A stretch of DNA of 64,000 nucleotides from assembly GCF_002777965.1 (NCBI RefSeq), contig NZ_NGVR01000019.1, positions 68,654 through 132,653 on the forward strand, in the 5' to 3' direction. How positions within the stretch are numbered: the stretch's first letter is position 1; every line of letters starts with the position of its first letter. Positions 57,216-64,000 of this stretch are shown piece by piece. The position numbers were made by a program, and so were the translations under genes. Under the pieces are notes generated by a model. That model was not told where the DNA came from and ran no database searches. It saw only the letters and a program-made list of their open reading frames with translations. This stretch comes from Proteus columbae. Its GTDB lineage: Bacteria; Pseudomonadota; Gammaproteobacteria; Enterobacterales; Enterobacteriaceae.

Positions 57216-60200
57216 CTAAGACTCATACCCTAAATTAGGCGCTAACCAACGTTCAACTTCACTCACGCTCATTTCTCGGCGTTTTGCGTAATCTTCAACC
57301 TGATCTTTTTGAATTTGAGCAACAGCAAAATATTTACTGTCAGGATGACTAAAATACCAACCCGATACTGAAGCACCAGGCCACATAGCATAAGCATCTG
57401 TCAGTTTCATCCCAATGCGATTTTCAACATCAAGTAATTGCCAAATTTTGGCTTTTTCTGTGTGCTCAGGGCAGGCAGGATACCCCGGCGCAGGTCGCGT
57501 TCCCTGATATTTCTCTCGAATAAGTTCGTCATTGGAAAGGTTTTCATCAGGGCTATAACCCCAAATCTTTGTTCTGACCAATTGATGAAGGTATTCCGCA
57601 AACGCTTCAGCAAGACGGTCTGATAATGCTTTCACCATAATTTTATTGTAGTCATCATGGGCATTACCATAAGCATTCGCGAGAGCATCTTCTTCTAATC
57701 CGCCCGTAACGGCAAAAGCACCAAAATAATCAGCAATACCACTTTCAACAGGGGCAATAAAATCGGCTAAGCAGTAATTAGGAAAATCATTTTTCTCCGT
57801 TTGTTGACGTAAATGACAGCTTCGCACAAGTACTTGGTGGCGGCTTTCATCTTGATAAATTACAATATCATCACCCAGACGATTGGCGGGAAATAGCCCC
57901 ATAATTCCTTTAGGTGTTAATAATTTTTCACGACTTAGTTTATCCAGCATCGCATTTGCATCGGCAAATACGCGCTTTGCTTCTTCACCGACTACATCAT
58001 CTTCTAAAATTCGCGGATATTTTCCAGCTAACGACCATGTCATAAAGAAAGGTGTCCAATCGATATATTCACGCAATGTTTTAATGCTTGCGGTAATTTC
58101 TTGTACACCTAATTGATTTGGTTTTGGCGGTGTGTAATTTTGCCAATCAATTTGTAGCGCATTTGATCGTGCAATATCTAAAGAAACAGGCGGTGTGCGT
58201 GGTTTCTTTCTGGCGTATTGCTGACGTACGACTTCATATTCACGCCGTGTTTTAGCAACAAAATCGGCTTTTTGGGTTTCAGATAATAGTGCAGCAACAA
58301 CACCTACGGTTCTCGATGCATTTTGTACATAAACAGTAGGATGACTATAATTCGGCTCTATTTTTACTGCGGTATGTGCTTTAGATGTTGTTGCTCCACC
58401 AATCATTAATGGTAAAGAAAAACCGCGCCTTTCCATCTCTTTGGCAACATTCACCATTTCATCAAGTGAAGGTGTGATCAGCCCTGAAAGACCAATAATA
58501 TCAACTTTTTCATCAATCGCGGTTTGTAGGATCTTATCGCAAGGCACCATTACACCCAGATCAATAATCTCATAGTTATTACACTGCAAAACGACACCAA
58601 CAATATTTTTACCGATATCGTGAACATCCCCTTTTACGGTAGCCAGTAAAATTTTACCCGCGGAAGTACCTGCTTGTTTTGTCGCTTGAATATAAGGTTC
58701 GAGATAAGCGACCGCTTGTTTCATCACACGAGCTGATTTCACAACTTGAGGTAAGAACATTTTACCTTCACCAAACAAATCACCGACAGTATTCATGCCA
58801 TTCATCAATGGCCCTTCAATCACTTCAATGGGGCTTGATGCTTGTTGGCGACAAGCTTCGGTATCTTCAACAATAAACTCAGTGATCCCCTTAACTAAAG
58901 CGTACTCTAGACGTTTCTCAACATTCCATTGCCGCCACTCGGCAAGTTGATGATTTTGCTCATCACCTTTAGTGCCACGATAACGTTCTGCCAGTGCTAA
59001 TAAATTATCTGTACTCTCTTCATGGCGGTTTAAAATGACATCTTCTACCGCATTACGCAGTTCATCAGGTAATGAGTCATAAATGGCGAGTTGCCCCGCA
59101 TTGACAATCCCCATATCCATACCATTTTTTACTGCGTAATAAAGAAAAACAGAGTGAATAGCTTCACGAACAGGATCATTACCACGAAAAGAGAATGAGA
59201 CGTTAGAAACACCTCCTGAAATTAAGGCATAAGGCAGTTGAGATTTAATATCCGCACAGACTTCAATAAAATCAACAGCATAATTATTATGCTCTGCAAT
59301 GCCTGTTGCGACGGCAAATATATTAGGATCAAAAATAATATCTTCAGGTGGAAAACCCGCTTGCTCGGTTAATAACTGATAAGCTCGGCGACAAATTTCA
59401 ATTTTGCGTTCTCGAGTATCAGCTTGTCCTACTTCATCAAACGCCATAACAACAACAGCAGCACCGTATTTACGTACCAATTTAGCGTGTTCAAGAAAAG
59501 GTAGTTCTCCTTCTTTCATCGAAATGGAGTTAACAATTCCTTTGCCTTGAATGCATTTTAGCCCTTCTTCAATCACTTCCCATTTTGAAGAGTCAATCAT
59601 CACCGGAACTTTGGCAATATCAGGCTCACCCGCAATGAGATTGAGAAAACGTGTCATCGCTTCGACGGCATCTAGCATGCCTTCATCCATGTTGATATCA
59701 ATGATTTGAGCACCGTTTTCAACTTGCTGGCGGGCAACATCTAACGCTTCTTGATAATTACCTTCTTTTATCAAGCGCTTAAATTTAGCAGAGCCTGTGA
59801 CATTGGTTCGTTCACCCACATTCACAAATAGTGAATTCTCATCAATAACTAATGGTTCAAGACCTGAAAGACGACACGCTTTTTTCAAGGAAGGTAATAC
59901 TCTTGGCGCAATACCTTCTATCGCTTGTGAAATGGCGAGAATATGCGCAGGTGTTGTTCCGCAGCACCCACCCACAATATTGAGAAAACCAGCTTGCGCC
60001 CACTCTTTAATTTGCTCCGCCATTTCTTGGGCATCTAAATCATAGCCTCCAAAAGCGTTAGGCAAACCAGCATTAGGGTGAGCACTAACATAGGTTTCAG
60101 AAATTTGTGAAAGCGTTTGAATATATTGGCGTAATTCTTTGGGGCCTAACGCACAGTTTAAACCGAATGAGAGTGCATCAACATGGCGTAAAGAGTGGTA

Positions 60201-60893
60201 AAACGCTTCTGTTGTTTGACCCGTTAAGGTTCTTCCTGAAGCATCTGTAATGGTGCCAGAGATCATCACAGGTAATTCAATATTGAGCGATTCAAACTCA
60301 CATTTAATGGCGAAAATAGCCGCCTTCGCGTTTAGTGTGTCGAAAATAGTTTCGACCATAATTAAATCAACACCACCTTTAATTAATCCACGCGTTGCTT
60401 CTCGATAAGCGTCCACCAGCTTATCAAATGAAACGTTACGAAAGGCAGGATCATTAACATCAGGAGATATAGAAGCCGTTCTGTTTGTCGGTCCCAAAAC
60501 ACCCGCTACATAACGGGGCTTATCAGGTGTTAAGGCACTCCATTTATCTGCGCAGGTTTTAGCTAATTTTGCGGCTTCTTCGTTCAGCTCAAAACAGAGT
60601 GACTCCATCTGATAATCAGCCATCGCAATAGACGTTGAGTTAAAGGTATTGGTTTCAACAATATCAGCACCCGCTTGAAAATAAGCATCATGTATATCTG
60701 CAATGATCTGAGGTTGTGTTAAAACTAAAAGATCATTATTTCCTTTAACATCACAATCCCAATCAGCAAAACGCTCACCTCGATAATCGACTTCTGTAAG
60801 TTGATGTTGCTGGATCATCGTTCCCATTGCGCCATCAAGTACTAAAATACGTTTTCCTAATGCTTCCACCAGTTGTTGTTTTATGTTTGCCAC
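57216..60893 (-). CDS. metH: Cobalamin-dependent methionine synthase (GTG start)
   Basis: A 1225-aa modular enzyme that transfers a methyl group from methyltetrahydrofolate through cobalamin to homocysteine. The order is: homocysteine-binding barrel with zinc ligands ([16 protein letters not shown]), pterin-binding domain near 360-640 ([12 protein letters not shown] N-terminus aside, [13 protein letters not shown]), cobalamin domain with [11 protein letters not shown] near 760, and the C-terminal reactivation domain ([26 protein letters not shown]). The start is GTG (VANIKQQ) behind GAGGAAA. Length equals E. coli MetH (1227). It diverges from iclR, as in E. coli. Confidence 0.98.
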   Translation of the reverse strand: MANIKQQLVEALGKRILVLDGAMGTMIQQHQLTEVDYRGERFADWDCDVKGNNDLLVLTQPQIIADIHDAYFQAGADIVETNTFNSTSIAMADYQMESLCFELNEEAAKLAKTCADKWSALTPDKPRYVAGVLGPTNRTASISPDVNDPAFRNVSFDKLVDAYREATRGLIKGGVDLIMVETIFDTLNAKAAIFAIKCEFESLNIELPVMISGTITDASGRTLTGQTTEAFYHSLRHVDALSFGLNCALGPKELRQYIQTLSQISETYVSAHPNAGLPNAFGGYDLDAQEMAEQIKEWAQAGFLNIVGGCCGTTPAHILAISQAIEGIAPRVLPSLKKACRLSGLEPLVIDENSLFVNVGERTNVTGSAKFKRLIKEGNYQEALDVARQQVENGAQIIDINMDEGMLDAVEAMTRFLNLIAGEPDIAKVPVMIDSSKWEVIEEGLKCIQGKGIVNSISMKEGELPFLEHAKLVRKYGAAVVVMAFDEVGQADTRERKIEICRRAYQLLTEQAGFPPEDIIFDPNIFAVATGIAEHNNYAVDFIEVCADIKSQLPYALISGGVSNVSFSFRGNDPVREAIHSVFLYYAVKNGMDMGIVNAGQLAIYDSLPDELRNAVEDVILNRHEESTDNLLALAERYRGTKGDEQNHQLAEWRQWNVEKRLEYALVKGITEFIVEDTEACRQQASSPIEVIEGPLMNGMNTVGDLFGEGKMFLPQVVKSARVMKQAVAYLEPYIQATKQAGTSAGKILLATVKGDVHDIGKNIVGVVLQCNNYEIIDLGVMVPCDKILQTAIDEKVDIIGLSGLITPSLDEMVNVAKEMERRGFSLPLMIGGATTSKAHTAVKIEPNYSHPTVYVQNASRTVGVVAALLSETQKADFVAKTRREYEVVRQQYARKKPRTPPVSLDIARSNALQIDWQNYTPPKPNQLGVQEITASIKTLREYIDWTPFFMTWSLAGKYPRILEDDVVGEEAKRVFADANAMLDKLSREKLLTPKGIMGLFPANRLGDDIVIYQDESRHQVLVRSCHLRQQTEKNDFPNYCLADFIAPVESGIADYFGAFAVTGGLEEDALANAYGNAHDDYNKIMVKALSDRLAEAFAEYLHQLVRTKIWGYSPDENLSNDELIREKYQGTRPAPGYPACPEHTEKAKIWQLLDVENRIGMKLTDAYAMWPGASVSGWYFSHPDSKYFAVAQIQKDQVEDYAKRREMSVSEVERWLAPNLGYES

Positions 60894-61146
60894 GTTGTTT
60901 CCTCTTAATTGAGAATGCTTTTGTGCTGGTTTTTTTATTGTTATTTCGTTGTTTTTTTATCCTACCATATCTTTTTGCAAAGATTTCTAAGGAGAAGATG
61001 AGAGATTTTCACTCAGTGATAAATGCTTTTAATAAATATTTCTTATCACACATTTTGTTTTGAAAAATGCGGTGATCGGAGGAGTTTTATTACACGAGAT
61101 AGTTCATAATAGATATTAATATGGATAGCATTTCTGGAGTGTATGC

Positions 61147-61983
61147 ATGACAGTTTCCCCTACAAATAAAAAAGTGCGTAAGACGAAAACAACTGCCACT
61201 CAAAGCACTGCACAAGGAGGCCCAGTTCAGTCATTAAGTCGAGGACTGACATTATTGGAATATATTTCCGAATCTCCTGGTGGTATCGCCCTAACAGATC
61301 TTGCCTTTCAAGCTGGGCTACCCAATTCCACAACACACCGCCTACTCACTACACTTCAACAACATGGTTTTGTTCGTCAAGTCGGAGATTTAGGCTTATG
61401 GGTTGTAGGTACACACGCCTTTATTGTTGGCAGTAGCTTTCTACAAACCCGCAATCTTTTGGTAATGGTGCACCCTATTTTACGTCAGCTGATGGAAGAC
61501 TCAGGTGAAACCGTTAATCTGGCTATTCTTGACCAAATTGAATTTGATGCGGTAATTGTCGACCAAGTGCAATGTAATGCGCTAATGAGAATGTCCGCAC
61601 CTATTGGCGGCAAATTACCCATGCATGCATCAGGTGCGGGTAAAGCGTTTCTTTCCACTTTACCAGAAAATAAATTACTGCCTTTACTCCAGAAAAAAGG
61701 CTTAATGGCTTACACCCCACATACTCGAACATTGCCTTCATCCTTAAAAGAAAATCTAGAACAAGCCCGCAAACAAGGCTTCTCTTTCGATGATGAAGAG
61801 CATGCTTTAGGCTTACGCTGCATTGGTGCTTGTATTTATGATGAACACCACCAGCCTTTTGCGGCTATTTCACTTTCAGGCCCCGTTTCTAGAATGACGG
61901 ATTCTCGTATCACTGAGTTAGGTGCAATGGTGATAAAATCAGCAAAACAAATTAGCCGCGAATACGGTGGTGTAAAAAGTTAA
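61147..61983 (+). CDS. iclR: IclR-family repressor (glyoxylate bypass regulator)
   Basis: A 278-aa IclR-type regulator. The N-terminal winged helix is near residues 28-80 (VQSLSRGLTLLEYISE, GLPNSTTHRLLTTLQQHGF). The C-terminal effector domain has the conserved GKLPMHASGAGKAFL and CIGACIYDEHHQPFAAISLSGP. Its place next to metH supports the IclR identity, the repressor of aceBAK; those genes are not in the window. The start has a GGAG site. Confidence 0.9.
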   Translation: MTVSPTNKKVRKTKTTATQSTAQGGPVQSLSRGLTLLEYISESPGGIALTDLAFQAGLPNSTTHRLLTTLQQHGFVRQVGDLGLWVVGTHAFIVGSSFLQTRNLLVMVHPILRQLMEDSGETVNLAILDQIEFDAVIVDQVQCNALMRMSAPIGGKLPMHASGAGKAFLSTLPENKLLPLLQKKGLMAYTPHTRTLPSSLKENLEQARKQGFSFDDEEHALGLRCIGACIYDEHHQPFAAISLSGPVSRMTDSRITELGAMVIKSAKQISREYGGVKS

Positions 61984-62178
61984 TTCCCCCTCTTTCACCT
62001 TCCTCATTGCAAAATAATGAGGAAGGTATCTCCGGCATTAAACCGATTCAGCTTTTTAAAATAACCGCTTTTACACTTTATTTTCGTTAAATATTAAAAA
62101 ACTGTTATTTCTCACCCCAAAAAATTGATGCGGATCACAGATGTTGTTTAAGGTGCATTAAGAGTATTGCAACTCTGC

Positions 62179-62194
62179 TTGTTACCCGTAACAA
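62179..62194. promoter_or_regulatory. GntR-type operator 1 of edd
   Basis: TTGTTACCCGTAACAA, a near-perfect palindrome matching the gluconate repressor consensus (ATGTTACCCGTAACAT). It lies 98 bp upstream of the edd start. Confidence 0.85.
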
Positions 62195-62209
62195 TGTTAC
62201 CGGTAACAA
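62194..62209. promoter_or_regulatory. GntR-type operator 2 of edd
   Basis: ATGTTACCGGTAACAA directly abuts operator 1. The pair should bind two GntR dimers 15 bp apart, so edd is expected to be induced by gluconate. Confidence 0.85.
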
Positions 62210-62291
62210 ATACTATGGCGAATTTAAATATTCTCTTCTTAAAGCTAATAGTAACGCTCATCACCCTTGTGTGAATAAAGGAAGCATCATT

Positions 62292-64000
62292 ATGAACCCT
62301 AAAAATCATGACCCAATTCAGAACGACTTTGTTCCTCTTAACGAGACAGTAAAACAAGTGACTGAGCGCATTATTGCTCGCTCACAAGCAACACGTCGTG
62401 CTTATCTGAAAAAAATTGAAGCTGCAAAAAGTCAAACAGTACATCGTGCTCAATTGGCTTGCGGTAATTTGGCTCATGGTTTCGCTGCTTGTCAGGCTGA
62501 CGATAAAAATCGCCTGAAAAATATGATTCATAATGATATTGCCATTATCACTGCTTACAATGATATGTTGTCAGCTCATCAGCCGTATGAAGATTACCCT
62601 CAAAAAATTAAAAAAGCATTACATGCTGTTGGTGCCGTAGGACAAGTGGCAGGCGGTGTTCCTGCAATGTGCGATGGTGTCACTCAGGGTCAAGATGGTA
62701 TGGAGCTATCACTCCTTAGCCGTGATGTGATTGCAATGTCAGCCGCAGTGGGTTTATCTCATAATATGTTTGATGGTGCGCTGTATTTAGGGATCTGCGA
62801 TAAAATCGTTCCCGGATTAGCGATGGCTGCACTCTCTTTTGGTCATCTTCCTGCTATTTTTGTTCCTGCGGGTCCTATGACTAGCGGTTTACCCAATAAA
62901 GAAAAAGTCCGTATTCGCCAACTTTATGCTGAAGGTAAAGTGGATCGTAATGCCTTGTTAGAAGCGGAAGCCGCTTCTTATCATAGTATTGGAACTTGTA
63001 CCTTTTACGGTACAGCGAACTCTAATCAGATGGTGATGGAAATAATGGGGTTACATTTACCCGGTGCTTCTTTTGTTCATCCCAATACACCATTGCGTGA
63101 TGCATTGACTGACGCAGCGGCTAGCCAAATTGTACGTCTCACTGAAAACTCTGGTAACTATCTCCCTATGGGTCAATTAGTTGATGAGAAAGTGATTGTA
63201 AATGGCATTATTGCACTGTTAACAACGGGCGGTTCAACTAACCTCACTATGCACTTAGTCGCAATGGCTCGTGCAGCAGGCATTATTATTAACTGGGATG
63301 ATTTCTCTGAACTTTCGCAAGTTGTTCCACTTATTGCTCGCATTTATCCTAATGGTCCAGCCGATATTAACCAATTCCAAGCGGCGGGAGGCATTGCACT
63401 GATCATTCGTGAATTACTGAAAAAAGGCTTAATTCATCGTGATGTCAATACAGTTGCAGGATTTGGTATTGAACGCTATACCTTAGAACCTTGGTTAAAT
63501 GAAGGCAAACTTGATTGGCGTGAAGGTGCGATAAGCTCTTTAGATAAAGAAGTAATTGCTGATATCAATACCCCATTCTCATCACATGGTGGCACACAAG
63601 TGATGCAAGGTAATTTAGGTAGAGCGGTAATGAAAACCTCTGCAGTACCTGATGAAAATAAAATTATCGAAGCTCCTGCTATTGTGTTTAATAGCCAACA
63701 TGATATTGCCACTAAGTTTGAAGCCGGTGAGTTAAATAAAGATTGTGTGGTTGTTGTGCGTTATCAAGGACCACAAGCGAACGGTATGCCTGAATTACAT
63801 AAACTTATGCCACCTTTAGGTGTATTAATGGATAAAGGCTATAAAGTCGCATTAGTTACAGATGGTCGACTTTCAGGCGCATCAGGTAAAGTTCCTGCCG
63901 CAATTCATGTTACACCAGAGGCTGTAAATGGTGGTTTATTATCCAAAGTACGTGATGGCGATATCATTCGTGTTAATGGTAAAACAGGTGAGTTAACGTT
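62292..64000 (+). CDS. edd: 6-phosphogluconate dehydratase, N-terminal part (3' end outside window)
   Basis: First enzyme of the Entner-Doudoroff pathway, converting 6-phosphogluconate to 2-keto-3-deoxy-6-phosphogluconate. The open frame from the ATG at 62292 runs past the window end, showing 569 of about 603 codons. It belongs to the IlvD/Edd iron-sulfur family; the cluster cysteine regions are seen in AMCDGVTQG near 136 and [10 protein letters not shown] near 237, with GTCTF typical of Edd. The stretch [22 protein letters not shown] near the end is conserved. Two GntR operators sit in its leader. Confidence 0.95.
   Translation, partial: MNPKNHDPIQNDFVPLNETVKQVTERIIARSQATRRAYLKKIEAAKSQTVHRAQLACGNLAHGFAACQADDKNRLKNMIHNDIAIITAYNDMLSAHQPYEDYPQKIKKALHAVGAVGQVAGGVPAMCDGVTQGQDGMELSLLSRDVIAMSAAVGLSHNMFDGALYLGICDKIVPGLAMAALSFGHLPAIFVPAGPMTSGLPNKEKVRIRQLYAEGKVDRNALLEAEAASYHSIGTCTFYGTANSNQMVMEIMGLHLPGASFVHPNTPLRDALTDAAASQIVRLTENSGNYLPMGQLVDEKVIVNGIIALLTTGGSTNLTMHLVAMARAAGIIINWDDFSELSQVVPLIARIYPNGPADINQFQAAGGIALIIRELLKKGLIHRDVNTVAGFGIERYTLEPWLNEGKLDWREGAISSLDKEVIADINTPFSSHGGTQVMQGNLGRAVMKTSAVPDENKIIEAPAIVFNSQHDIATKFEAGELNKDCVVVVRYQGPQANGMPELHKLMPPLGVLMDKGYKVALVTDGRLSGASGKVPAAIHVTPEAVNGGLLSKVRDGDIIRVNGKTGELT

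Larger units (their letters stand above)
61984..62291 (+). promoter_or_regulatory. iclR-edd intergenic region
   Basis: A perfect 12-bp stem (ACCTTCCTCATT at 61997-62008 and AATGAGGAAGGT at 62016-62027) follows the iclR stop, without a T-run. Near 62124-62139 is a weak CRP-like match (ATTGA-N6-TCACA). The two GntR-type operators described separately complete the edd control region. Confidence 0.6.

Noticed and set aside
60827..61063. Plus-strand 78-codon frame across the metH start
   Set aside because: It is antisense to the first metH codons, and its hydrophobic run comes from T-rich intergenic DNA.
62148..62357. Minus-strand 69-codon frame over the edd leader
   Set aside because: It overlaps the GntR operators and the edd start, has no ribosome site and a biased shadow-like composition.

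Overview
The window looks like a chromosome segment of a low-GC member of the Morganellaceae, most probably Proteus mirabilis. The evidence is the AT-rich codon use, the E. coli-like order of housekeeping genes (dusA, qorA, dnaB, alr, tyrB, then uvrA/ssb; lexA-dgkA next to plsB; ubiC-ubiA; metH divergent from iclR), an extended choline-lyase (CutC) microcompartment operon, and a fimbrial operon that ends in an MrpJ-type regulator. The organism call rests on recalled gene content, not on a search.

Layout. 1-946: 3' end of an RND efflux pump gene. 1061-12414 (minus): one collinear operon for anaerobic choline breakdown in a bacterial microcompartment. In transcription order it holds three near-identical BMC-H shell proteins, aldehyde dehydrogenase cutF, a pentameric vertex protein, alcohol dehydrogenase cutO, the 1142-aa glycyl-radical choline TMA-lyase cutC, its activase cutD, a fourth BMC-H with a charged tail, a PduL-type phosphotransacylase, a flavoprotein-like protein, and a pair of SMR membrane proteins. 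CutC splits choline to trimethylamine and acetaldehyde; CutF and PduL turn acetaldehyde into acetyl-CoA and acetyl phosphate; CutO recycles NADH. 12415-13024: its upstream regulatory region. 13079-16714: an accessory patch with a ToxR/ToxS-like (PsaE/PsaF-like) membrane regulator pair, a TetR repressor with a palindromic operator, and a very AT-rich gene resembling YopH/SptP-type tyrosine phosphatase effectors but lacking the catalytic residues. 16823-19275: metY, a short palindromic repeat and yddG.

20150-25941: six-gene chaperone-usher fimbrial operon, matching atfABCDEJ in order. 26090-29981 (minus): potABCD polyamine importer. 30528-32168: an S8-type peptidase with an unusual active-site motif, and the decayed tail of a cbrC-like gene. 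32250-41619: dusA, a small unknown gene, qorA, dnaB, alr, tyrB, then the cysteine catabolism pair cyuP-cyuA. 41997-54000: uvrA and ssb around a LexA box, zur, lexA with two LexA boxes, dgkA, plsB, ubiC-ubiA and pgi. 54100-57082: lysC and two unknown genes. 57216-64000: metH, iclR, and the start of edd behind two abutting GntR-type operators.

The most unusual items are the internal duplication that makes up the CutC N-terminal extension, the catalytically dead YopH-like protein, a terminator-like hairpin between cutC and cutD, and repeat modules in the CutF tail. No tRNA, rRNA, CRISPR array, prophage or intact insertion sequence was seen.
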